DNA of 64,000 nt from Dromaius novaehollandiae (taxonomy: Eukaryota; Chordata; Aves; Casuariiformes; Dromaiidae), in NCBI RefSeq assembly GCF_036370855.1, contig NC_088112.1, positions 21,506,469 through 21,570,468 of the forward strand, read 5' to 3'. Shown piece by piece: positions 1-11,400 of this stretch (position 1 is its first letter; each line of letters begins with the position of its first letter). Made by a program: the position numbers and the translations under genes. The notes below the pieces were generated by a model that saw only the letters and a program-made list of their open reading frames with translations, was not told where the DNA came from and made no database searches.

Positions 1-309
1 AATGCTTGTTTTTGCTTCCTTTGCTCCGAGATGCCGGTTTGCAGGGAGAAGCGGGTGGCCCCCGCCTCGTCCCGGAGCCGCTCGGCTGCCACGGAAGTGC
101 TCCCCGCCTGGCTGGGGTTTGGGCCGGTCCCCTTCGCCTCGCAGAGCCCCTTCGCATTTATTTTTTAGCAAAACGTGCCCACGGCTCTTCCTTACGCTGC
201 TGAGACTGAGAGCTGCCGTGAGGATCCGGCTGGGAGCAGCTCGTGCTCCCCCGCGGTGCCTGGCCGGGCATCGCAGGCGGCGCTGGCTGCCGCTGCGGAG
301 GGGTGCGGG

Positions 310-420
310 GATGCTCGGAGGATGCTCAGAGGATGCTCAGGGGATGCTTGGAGGATGCTCAGAGGATGCTCAGGGGATGCTCGGGATGCTCGAGGTGCTC
401 GGGATGCTCGGGATGCTCGA
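310..420 (+). repeat. 11-bp then 9-bp minisatellite
   Basis: Six units of 11 bp of the type GATGCTCAGAG (310-375) are followed by five units of 9 bp of the type GATGCTCGG (376-420). The 11-bp units also form a 33-bp higher-order repeat: units 1-3 are nearly the same as units 4-6. Overlapping ORFs on both strands come from this repeat. Confidence 0.9.
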
Positions 421-3400
421 GCGACCCCGGTGCGTGCGGAGGGTCCCCCGGCCCGTGCGACGCCAGGGCACCCCGCTGCCGTGCCGTGCATCGCCCCACG
501 GCTGAGCCCAGCACAGCGCTCGCTCCCTTGCTCTCCCTGTAAACACCCTGTTTTCCACCAGTAAACCAGCGCGAGCTGCCAAACCGGTCCTGCCGCTCGC
601 CACGGGGAAGCGATCCCGTAAAACCGCCTTGCCCCCCTGCCCGGCTGCACAGCTGCTGCTCCGAAGAGGGCATTCGGCCGAGCAGCCGAGGAAGCAGCAT
701 ATGTCCGCGTTGAGATAAGGCGGCGGGAGAGATTAGCCGGCGAGGCGGGATTGGGTCGGGGCGCTCGACCCTTGGAGTTCAGACCGCGGCGGGCGGCAGC
801 CTGGGCGCAGCCTCCCGGGGCCGCGCTCGCTTTTGCACGCTGGTATTTTTAACCTGCTTGGGCGCAGCCAAGCCTTCCTCGGGAGGTCAGTAAACATGAC
901 AGCAACCGCTCGGTTTTGAAAGCCTCTTTCCTGAAACACCGAACAGGAGTGTGCAAAACAGCCGACACTTCTGCAGCGGTTGCCTCACCTTCCTCCGAGC
1001 ATGCCCTGCGGTCGGCAGCAGCGTAACGTGTGACAGCTCCGTGATAACAGGAGTGACTTCGCTTGTGTCGAACGTGCAGCGCAAATGAACCAGCTTGTGC
1101 GGTGCAGGAGGTGCTGCAGGCCCAGCGCCAGCGCCCGCAGCGCAGCACGAGCCCCGCGCCGGCTCGGGGGATGCTCTCTCGGGCGTCTGTGTTGTGGGGG
1201 GGCTGGAAGCGGCTCTGGGAATAAAATACAGCCTGTTTTAATGGTGCTGCTGGGATATTTCCTTGCAGCGACTGTGCTACTTTATGTCCAGCTGCGTGAG
1301 TAGCTGCGCTGCAGCTGTAACTATTTTTTATGGGTTTCGGCACGTGAAGTACAGCGCGCTATGAGCAACGGTGGCTTTTTGCTTTTCCAGTTTATGCTCT
1401 CTACTGCGTATGCCAGAGGAAACTGTTTTTTCCTGAATCAGTGGAGATGTCTCCAATCATTTGTGTTCCCGCGTTGTTGCTAATGAGCACGTCTGTTGGA
1501 GAGAGCGGATAAGGGCTTTCCTTGCCGCCTGCAGATGCAAGGAGCGTTGGTGGCAGGAGTTGACATGTCCCATCACAGGTTAGTGGCCTCCACCGTCGCC
1601 CAGGCTTTGCGTCTGCTCGAGGGACCTGACCGCGGGCGCCGAGGGGCTGAGCGAAGCCCCGGCTTGGCCAAGGTCCCCCGTCGGCTTTGCCGTGGGCTGT
1701 GGCAGGATCCCGGCCGCCGCCTCCGAGCGCGGCACGCAATGGGTGCCTCCGAGCTTCCCAGCGCCGCTGCCTTATTTTGAGAGAAAAACATCTGCTAAGT
1801 GCTTTTCTTCCTGTTTTCCGATGCTCAGCCCGTTCCCGTTGCGGCGCTGCCGCTTCCCGGCCGCGGCTCTCGGGGCCGTGCCCCAGCCAAGCCGGGTCCC
1901 GCGCTGGCGGCCTCGCTCGTGAGAGCCGCGTCGTTGGCTCGGCTTTTGTTTAGCCTGTTTGGAGGATGCTGGAGAACGCTGTCTCCTACCCAGCATAAAC
2001 ACAGAATTAATCTAGAGGATTTTTCCAAGATTGCGTTTCTGCTTGTTGAAGTCCATCTCTCCCAGCCGTCTCTCTCGCCTCTTCCCCGTCCCGCTCGGTG
2101 CCGGGCGGACGTGTCCCATCGGCCCGTCCCCCCTCGCACGGCTGCTTCCCCGGGGACGAGCCCTCGGGCTGCAGGGAGCATCCCGGGCTCCATCCGGGCC
2201 CCGGATGAGGCCAGTTTTGCACCAGAGCTGCGCGTGCCGGGGGCTTCGGCGTGGGCTGGACGCGGCGCCTTTCGCCCCTCTTGCCCTTGGAGCACCAAGG
2301 ATGGCAAGAGGTTTATCCAGAGCTCTAGAGAGAAGCTGGACTGGAAGGCAGCGGGAGTCAAAAACTCGGTTTTCTGCTAAAAAAGCAGATTCACAGGAAG
2401 GTTTGGACTAGCCCCCGTGTTTGCACACTAACATGTTAGGCACGCGGCTTCGTATCCAGCTAACCGCCGGCTAATAGCAGGCACGACGGTGACTGCCAAG
2501 CTGCGTACGCAGAAAGCTGCTCCGATGCCCGCGTATTATAAAACGCACCCGTATATAATTTGAACCCTCTTGCTAAATTAATCCTGCTGTATAGTGTAAT
2601 AGCTTGCAAATGGGGGTATGTATGATTTAATTATGACCGTTTAGCAGGACCTACTAGCGCTTTGTTGCTGGAGTTGTGCTACGGCCCTTGTTTCCCAGCT
2701 TTATTTACTTAGTAATTTAGCTTTATTTTTATCTTGCTACTTTAACCCCGTGTTAACCGGTCTGCCTGCCCTGTGGCGCATCTCTCCTGCCCCGGCTCCC
2801 TCGAGAGCGAGAAATGACCTGGGTAAGTGCGACTCGTAGGCAGCGCGGGCAGAAGAAAAGGTTTCCCGTTAAATACCTCGAAGAGCATCGTGGCGGGCCG
2901 GAGGTGCGACGGCCGCGCGTCCCCGCGCTCGCGGCGGATGAAGCCATCGGGGTTGCTCAGCTCCCTGGGGCCGGCGTTTTCCCACGGGCCCGGCTTGGCT
3001 TTTCTTTTTCCCACGTGCCTGGTTTTGCTTCGCTGCTGTTTTTGTCCGGTTGCTGGCCTGATTCAAGCCGCAGCTAAAGCCGCCGTCGCATCCCCGGGTG
3101 CTCCCGCGCCTGGCACTGTCCCTGCGGAAGCTCGCAGCCGCAGGGCCGGCTTTGGCAGCGACCTCCCGGCCAGGACCAAGCTTCGCCATGGGGAAACCAG
3201 GGAATTGCCTATAAACTGCAATCAGGACTCTCGTAGGAACTGCGGGCTTGGAAAACTGAGGCATTGCGTTAATTTGCAGCAGACACGTTTTGATGGCAGC
3301 AGAAAGAAACCGAAAACATGAGCTGGCAGTTTATAACGCAGAATAACAGACTCGGCTATTTACTGTGCTTGCTGGCCGCCGCTCCATCGCTTCTGCTTTT

Positions 3401-4274
3401 TCACACGTTACGATAGCTGTCTGTCCCCAGCGTGCCGGAGCCTAGGCGTTTGCCCGCGGCCGATGCTCCCGTACGTGGATCGGGTGAGAAGCCACCTTGG
3501 CGTGCTCCTTCCTCCAGCCCCGGGGTGCTTTGAGGAGCAGCGATACCTCTGCTCATCACTGCTGCGGCGATGCCGAGAGCTTTTTCAGCGAGGCCGTCAA
3601 TGACTAATGACTTTGGCCGATGTGCATCCACGATCCCCTGCCGCGAGGCTGCAGGGCCGTCGCCGGCCGGGTGGCAGGCGCGTTTCAGTGGCCAAAGTCA
3701 GGGACCACGAAGGGATGGTGAGGCTCAGCCACCCGAAGGTGCCTCAGCAGCGACGGGCAGAGCTTCGCCCAGCGCCGCTGCAGTTTTTTGGTAGAGAGGT
3801 GACCACAATGTCATTGCAATGGCATTTTAATGGCTTTTTTATTAGCAGTGTCAGTAATAGGATAATGGCACGGTTGTTTTGTTTGTGTCAGAATAATAAA
3901 AAGGAGGGAACACGCGTGCTGTAAAGACATAAAGGGTTATAGGCGTCCTGAGAACCTGGCCGAGGGCAGGATCACGCACCGGTTTCGGTGCCATCGAACT
4001 GGAAAGCTGTGGTCTTCTGTGGGCCTTAGCAGCCCTTGAGGGAACCAGCCCCGGCTGCATGGTTTTGTCAAATAAGTCGATTTTTTTTTTTTTTAGCTGG
4101 CACACTGATTAATATAGGTGAGGAAAGAAGTGTCGCTGGAGGAGCTGAGAATTTTTTTTGCTTAAAAAGCCACCTGCACCGCCGGAGGCTCCGGCCGCTG
4201 CCCGCGTCGGTGGCCGGGAGATGCAGCCCCGCGGCGCTGCCCGTTTGCAGGGTCCCGGGTACCGCGCCGGAGCT

Positions 4275-4304
4275 GAGACCGTGCGAGAGGAGACCGTGCG
4301 AGAG
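4275..4304 (+). repeat. 15-bp direct duplication
   Basis: Two exact adjacent copies of GAGACCGTGCGAGAG occur at 4275-4289 and 4290-4304, in otherwise unique GC-rich DNA. Confidence 0.9.
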
Positions 4305-6881
4305 GAGCATGCCAAAAAGATGAAAAAGCCAAAGAATCAAAAGCCCTAGGTGAAAAGGGAGAGAAAAGCACCCGAGTACGCAGACGTGCCTTCCCGGAGC
4401 AGCCCCCGGCGGGACCTGCTCTTAAAGGTCTGCGAATATATAAGAGCAGGAAGTCAGAGAGGTGAATGACCCTCTTGGGAGGAGCCGGCGTGTGCAATCC
4501 CTGCGGTCGCTCCGTTGCACCCCTGCGCCCGCCTGGGAGGAGGTTGGGGGTTTAGGGTCCCGCGGGTGCCGGGCACCTGCAGCCGGGTGGGCGCTGGCTC
4601 CGCGCACAAGAGCAGGGCGGTTTTAGCCAAGCATGGAAATGGGAGAAAAGCGGCGTTTCTCGATTTTTTTTTTTTTCTTAATTGAGCAGATGGAAACAAA
4701 TACGCGTGCACCGACCGTGCGATGCTGTGAAGTTTAGGTGTTTTCCCCCTTGGGCCGAAGCAAGCGCAGCTCCTCGGGCTTGAAATCCCCGGCAGGCGGG
4801 ACGGGGCACCGTTTTCCTGCCCGTTCTTGCGGGAAAGAAGTGCACGGAGTGATGCTCCCGCTCCTGGCTGCAGCAGAGCGGGAAGCACCGCCCGGAAAAC
4901 TGATGCTAGGAGAGGAAACGCAGAAAGGGCTGCGCGTCCAGCGCTTCGCTGTCGCCTCGGAGGGGGCAAAGCCGGGAGGCGGCTGCAGAAGCGCTCCCGG
5001 CGCGGTGGCTCCCGGATTTGGTTCGAGGCATTAAAATCTAATCGGGGAGTTTGCAAGGTGACGGCAAGGCCTCCTGGGCTGCACCGGCCGGCGGGCGTTT
5101 GCCAGCAAGGACTCGTCCGTCCGCAACGTCGCGTTGGCAGGCCCGTGCATCGGAGAGGGACTCTCCTGGGAGGCTGTCGCCTGCCTTTTTTTTGGGAGAC
5201 CCTTTGCTCACGGCTCAACTGGTGGTTTTCTCCTGCTGCTGCCTCTGCGCGTGCTGCCCGCTGCCCTGGGGCTTGCAGACGCGTCCTCCCCCCCGGGGCT
5301 CGGCGCGGGGCCCACGTTAAGCTCGCCAGGGACTTTGCTTGCAAAAAGCAGGGAATTTTCCTTCCTGCAGGCTCGTGTTACCAAATGCTGTGTCAGCATT
5401 AAATCTGACGCCAGGGGGGAAAAAAAAAACCCTCGATTACTGGAGCTGTGCCATGCACAAAGCTGTCTGAAGTCTGCTGGTTTGTGTGCTTGGCTGCGTG
5501 GCCGTGCCTCGACGGCGCGTTCCCTCCGCGTTTCCCACGGCCGTCTCTCCACGCAGGAGATCTCTGTCGCGTTGGGAGTGAAGCTCCGTGGCTCCGGACG
5601 CGGGGGATTCAGGAAGGCGTCACTAGCGAGGTGCGTCGCCTAGAGCTGTTCGTTATGGACTAAGACTTTTGGATTCTGATCTTATTATTTGCCCATTTAA
5701 CACCAGCGCAATTTTAATCACATCAGTTAAATTAATTGTGATTTACATCAGACTGAATTAGGACAGTGTTGGGCCCGTCTCACTTTTATTGCGAGCAACG
5801 TAGGGGCTTGCTGGTGAGTCCGGAGGAGCAGCAGGACAGCGCGGATCCACCTTCGCTCGCAGCAGCAGGGTTAGTGTGACCTGGCTGGTGGTCCTGGAGG
5901 CTTGTCACCGCGGGGTGACACAGCGGGGACATCCCTAAAACCCTGTGTGAAGCGGAGACCTGCACCCAGGAGAAGCGGCGGCCAAAGCCGGACAGGCACC
6001 CGAGTATCTCCCATGTGGAGCCTCCTTTTTTCCCCAAACCTTTAAGCAGGGAAAGGGGAATTTTATTGAGATCGCAAAGATTTTGCTCTTCCTACCTGTT
6101 TTTTGCAAGTTTAACGTTTAAAAGATGCCTGTTCCCAAGTGAGGGATCTCTGCTTTTCTGATGAGCATCAAGGGGGTGACGTGGGGCTTCCCGGAAAGGA
6201 GGGCGATTTGGCTGCTGCGTTTTCTGTCCCGTTGGCCTTGACGGAGGAGCTCGTGTTTCCGCGTATTCTCCCGGAAAAAGCATGTTTCCGAATATCCCTG
6301 TATATGCCCGTGCGCGTACAGCGCGTGCCTCGTCGCTGCAATGCGCAGGAACCAAACCGTTCGGCCCGTGCGCTTTCTGGAGCCGAGACGCCTTCCCGTG
6401 AAGCTTTTCGTCTTGCGTTTGATTTAAAAATCCAAGGGGTTTTGTGCGGGGAAGGACTCCAGTAAAGAAAAATATCAGTGTTTATCTGCTTTGCACAGAA
6501 ATGGCCCGTTTTTTGTGATTTATGAAAAACCGATTTCCTCCCGTCTTCCTCTGTTCTACTCTGCTTCCTTCCTCCTCCGCTCACAACAACCTCTTCTGCG
6601 CTTTTCAAGGCTTTTTTTTTTTCAGTTTTCTGCTGAAGCAAACGAGCTCTCTTTTGCTCTTTATTCTCTGGAAGCGAAATGAAAATCCCCCTCATTTTTC
6701 CTCTGAGCCCCCTCATTTTTCTGGCCGGTTTCGCAGCGCTTCCCTGTGAGATGGGGGGACCGCGGGAGCGGCTGCTCGGAGGGGACCGGCTGCTGCTGCC
6801 CGTTTTCCCACGCAGGCGCTCGGGATGCTCCGCGCTCGCGAAGGCGCCCGTTTTCCTCCCGTTTCCAACCAGAGGAAATGT

Positions 6882-6920
6882 GTATGCAAAATATGTATGC
6901 AAAATATATATGCAAAATGT
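6882..6920 (+). repeat. 3 x 13-bp repeat with octamer-like ATGCAAAA
   Basis: Three units of 13 bp (GTATGCAAAATAT, the same again, then ATATGCAAAATGT) each carry ATGCAAAA, one base from the POU octamer ATGCAAAT. The stretch is AT-rich inside GC-rich DNA. Confidence 0.85.
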
Positions 6921-8472
6921 GTGTGCGTACCCCACGTGCAGGGAGAGCAGCTATCGGCACGTGGAGAAACGGATGCGTTGGGCAAAGAGGGATCCGCAGC
7001 TGAGCTAGAAGCAGAGCCGCGCGCAGCACGTTGACTTTGTCCCTTCCTTTGCAGCGCTCGGTGCCTTCCTCCCCGCAGAAGACCCGTGGGCCGAGACGAC
7101 GGCCGGGCGGCTCCCCACAGCGCCCGGCGGTTTTGGGTCGTTTGCCGAGAAATGGGTGTTTCTGCCCGAACCGACGTGCGCGGCGGCGGCGGTGCGATAG
7201 AGGCGACGGCTGTTTTGCACCTCAGGTCTTCTCACCACCGCAGCTCTGAGCCCTGTTCACACCTCCGTCCTCGCCACCCGCTCCATCACCAGCTCTGCAG
7301 CTCGCGTCGCGATGCCGCCGAGGTCGTCAGGCGGCTGTGGGCTCCCGGGGCCCAAGCGAGCCCCCCCGGCCGAAGCGGGGCGGCTGCCCCAGCCGGGATG
7401 GAGACCACCCTGCGCCGAGCGAAGCCGCCCCGCTTCGCTTCTCCTCCGGAAGGGCTCCTTGCCCGTGCGGCACCGCCTTGGCCACTGGAAACCGGCTTTT
7501 GAACCCATTAAAAAAAGCAGAGCCCAAACCTCGCGTCCCCGTAGCTGCTTCTGGAGCCGCGGCGGGGCGCGGGGCGCGTGCAGCTCCATGCACCGGGTTC
7601 CTAGCCCCAAGGGCGAGCGTTGCACGGTGATCGGGTCACGCTCGGGATGCGTTTGGTGAGGAGCATCTGCTGCACGGGTGGGGAGGTTGGCTGGGAGCTT
7701 TTGGTGACAGACACCCTAAAATACCTCTTCTGCTTCGCACCTGAAGCTCGGATTTGCTCAGGTGTGTTGGCAGGCTTCATTTCTCCTTTGGGCGTGTAAC
7801 ACGTCTGCTCACCCATGTCGCTCGGCAGCTCCTCTCCGTCCGCACGTCGCGCTGGAGGAGACGAGGGCCGGGTTCGCGCTGGAAGCCGCCGGCAGCGGAG
7901 CAGCCCCGCGGGAAGGCCCCTCCGCCGCGCTCGCTTCCCCTTTCTGCAGCCCCGCGCACGCCTCTGCGCAGCGTCGCGGCGGCCGAGCTATAAAAAAAGA
8001 AAAGAAAAGCAAAAAAAAAAAGGCCGTGCGGCTTTGGCGATGCTCACTTCAGGCTTGCGGTTAGCGTTTCCCAGGCGGCGCGGGGGTGAGCGCGAGTTCA
8101 GCCGCTGCTGCCCTCTCTGAATGACTCCGGCGGGCCTCCGCGGTGCCCGGCGGGCTGCAACCTCGCGTGCTCGACGCTGTGGGTTACTCAAGGAGCAACT
8201 GGTGGGTTAAGCGCAGAGCCGTGCGTTGCCGCCCCTTTCCTTCCCTCCTTCGCGCTGCAATGGTGCGTTCGGCCGCGGGGCCGGGGCTCCCCGCGGCTCC
8301 CTGCCGGGAGAGGCGAAACGGCTCCCGCCGCCGGATCCGGCCCCGGCGAGCCGCAGCGCGCTGCAGCATCCCCGAACCGCCTGGCCCCGCTTTGCATTCC
8401 CTTCCTCTCCCACGCGCGCTGGCGTTTCCCCTCCCGAACCTGCAGAGACGTTGCATTAACCCCGTTGAAGCA

Positions 8473-8490
8473 GGTTACCCATGGGTAACC
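8473..8490. repeat. Perfect 18-bp palindrome
   Basis: GGTTACCCATGGGTAACC equals its own reverse complement. The half sites GTTACC and GGTAAC resemble the two arms of an RFX X-box, but the 4-bp spacer is longer than the usual 0-3 bp. Binding is not shown. Confidence 0.85.
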
Positions 8491-11400
8491 CGGGGCCCAT
8501 CCCCTGCCCGCGCGTGCTGCTGCACCGGGGTCGTGCTTTATTTGTGTGTAAACGCGAGGCAGCAGGAGTATAAACAGGCCGGTGTGCCCGGCTTGGCTGT
8601 CCTAAAATAACCCGGCCGCGTCGCGCTCCCGTGCGCTGGTGCGTTCGTCTCCTACGCCAAAATCCTCCGTGAAATGGAGCAGGAGCTGCGGATCCTCTGC
8701 TTTTCAGTGTGTTCTCCCCTGGCTAGGAAACGCCTCAGCGCTGCCAGCAGTAAAACAGATTTTGCAGCTAATAGGCTGCTTTCCCCATTGCAGCTTTTGC
8801 CCGGGAGGGAAAGCGGCGTCTGAGCTGGCGCCTCGCTCCGTGCCAAGGAGCTGTCGATGGCCCCGACGGTCGGGCTCGGACGCGGGGCTCTTTCCGCTTG
8901 TCGCCGTGCAGGGGGAGTGCGGCATGCGAGGAAGCGCGTGGACGTGAAACCAGCTGAGAAGCTTCCCAGCCACTTCTCTTTTCCCAGCAGTAGCTATTGC
9001 TTCAGTTCTCGTTTCCTAGTACTGACTCCGTAGTTTGCTCCAGGCCCTTTCCACCACTTGCTTGCCAGGGTTTCCTTGGACTAGGACGTAGTTGAGCCAT
9101 TTCAAATAGAATTTTCAATATTGTGTTTTCTCTTCAAGCGGACGTGTACCATCCTTTCTGCAAAATCCTCCTCTCGTGTGTGTCTACGAGCAGTACGAGA
9201 CGGGGTGAGAGGCCTTTGCAGCACGTTATTCGCAGCGCTCTGGCCGTAGGGGCAATCGCTGTCTCCACTCGCTCTTTTGGCTCACCCCCTCCGCAGTCTC
9301 TCTGTTTGTCACCTCGGTGCCACTGCTCCGTCACGTAACAACAAGCCGAAGGGGCCATCAGCTCTCTCAAAGGCCCTGTAGAAGTTTGCAGGAGTCAGAA
9401 CGGGTGAGAAGGGCTCAGATACAGGCTGCAGCTTGCCCAAGCGACACCTGCATCCACCGCCTCACCACCCCCCCCACCACGTAGCTGCTTCTGCAGTTTC
9501 TTTCCGGGTGTTTAGGGAGTGCTGGGGTCGACGCGTGCCCACGGGCCGGGCTGGAAAGCGGCGGGAGGATGGAGGCAGCCGGGCCGGTGCTGCTGCTGGG
9601 CCCCGGTGCAGGACCAGCTGTGCCCAGGGATGAGCCGCAGCTGGCGGCAGCAGCACCGGGCCCTGCAGCTCCCCGCGGCAGCTCGGCCCAGGGCGCCGGG
9701 CGTAGCCCCCGCTCCCCGGTCTCCACGGGGCATTTTAGCTGTGGCAGCGGCGGGTCCGGGGGGGATCCCGGCAGGGGAGCGGGGGGGGGAGCCGCCGGGG
9801 CCGGGGCGCTGCCCCCCTGGGCTCCCAGCGCCTGCTTTGGAGCTTGCATCTCCTCATTGGAGCTGCCTGGGGCTTAAAGCTGCTGCAGCAGTTTTTGATT
9901 TGATTGCTCCCCGGGAGAGTGGTAAGTGAATAAATAGGAGAGGCCTGGGGCACTGGGGTGCTGTGGGCTCTGCCCTGTGCTGCTGCTGGTGGGGATGCAG
10001 GAATGGCAGCGCAGAGCATCGCAGAAGGAGCCGGTGCGCAGAGGTGTGGCTCTAGCACGTGAGGAATGTTGCATTTTAAGACAAAATGAACCGTTTTCTT
10101 GCTATTCTTTTTTTTTTTCTTTGCATACAGAAGCAAAGCTCTTACCGGAGCTGGGGCTTCCTTTTCTGGTGCTTTGCAGGGTTTCCGTTCTGTCCCTCCC
10201 TGCGGCACCTGTCCCTCCCTCCCAGCCGCCGGGGCCACGCGCTGCCGCGCAGCCGGGATGCCCCTGCGCCGTCCCCGGGGCCGAGGGCGGCCGCTCCCCG
10301 CCGCAGCGTGGGGGGAAACACCGCGAGGGGCTGAGCGATGGAAACGGAGACCATGCAAATGCCTCTGTAACCTGTCTGTGCTAGTTGTCCTCAGCTCATA
10401 TGTACTGCGATGAAATGCAGGGATTTGCGTGTGCTGCCTCTGGCTTAATTCCAGTAATAGCAGGCATTAAGCAGCGCGTTTGGAGGCGTTTCCCACGCGG
10501 CGGAGAGGGCAGGGGGTCTCCTGCTCTCTGGCCTTCTGCATCTAGGCCGCTTCATCGGAGGAAGTTGCAACTGCTCTTGTGAGTAGCTGCGATGCTGATG
10601 GAGCCCCGACGCGGGCAGAGGCTTTCCGAAAGCCTTGCAGAGCTGCAGGCGGGCCGGCCGGGGGGGAGCGTCGCCGAGCAGGCGCAGCCCTCGCCCAGCA
10701 GCAGTGCGCGGCTGCAAGCGTTATTCCCCTGCTGATTTAGGGAAGGCTTTCAATCCGATATTTCCTGGTTTACGGGGGAAGAAGAGTTTTTCTTGTTGTT
10801 GACCATTCCCCTTTCCTCAGGTAGCGCGCTTGGGGTCTGGTTTTGCAGTGTGATAAAACAAATCTCAAGCCAGCGCTTGTGCTCGCTCGCTTTTTGGTAG
10901 AAACGCTGTGCAAAACGCGGCGGAGCCGATGCAGCCGGTCCTGCCCGGGAGCCGGGTCCTGTCCTGCCCGGTGCAGCTGCAACAGAGGGACCGGAGACTT
11001 AGTACCCAGCCTTAATGAAGGCTTTAGAAGAGTCTGGCTTGCCTGAAAGTGCATTTTCAAGCGGCAATACGCAGCGTGCCGCCCTTGCCTAGGTGAGCTC
11101 CTGGGAGCAGCCGCAGGCAGCGGCTGCCGCCGGGTGCAGAGCTCTGCCCTGTGCCCTCCGCGGCCCGGCCGTGCCGGTGGCCCGAGGTGACACTGCGTGC
11201 GAAGCACCGGTTGGCACCAACCTGGCGATGCCCTGAATCAGCAGCCGCAGGGAGAGGAGCGAAGCGGCCCTGGGCCCTGCACCGTGACTCGCGGCTGAGT
11301 CACGTCTCACCTGCTGCGCGGGATGGCAGGAGGATAAAGCCGCGCTGGCCGCAGGAACGAGGAGGCTATCGAGGGAAGCAGGTCCTGGGGTTTTTAGATA

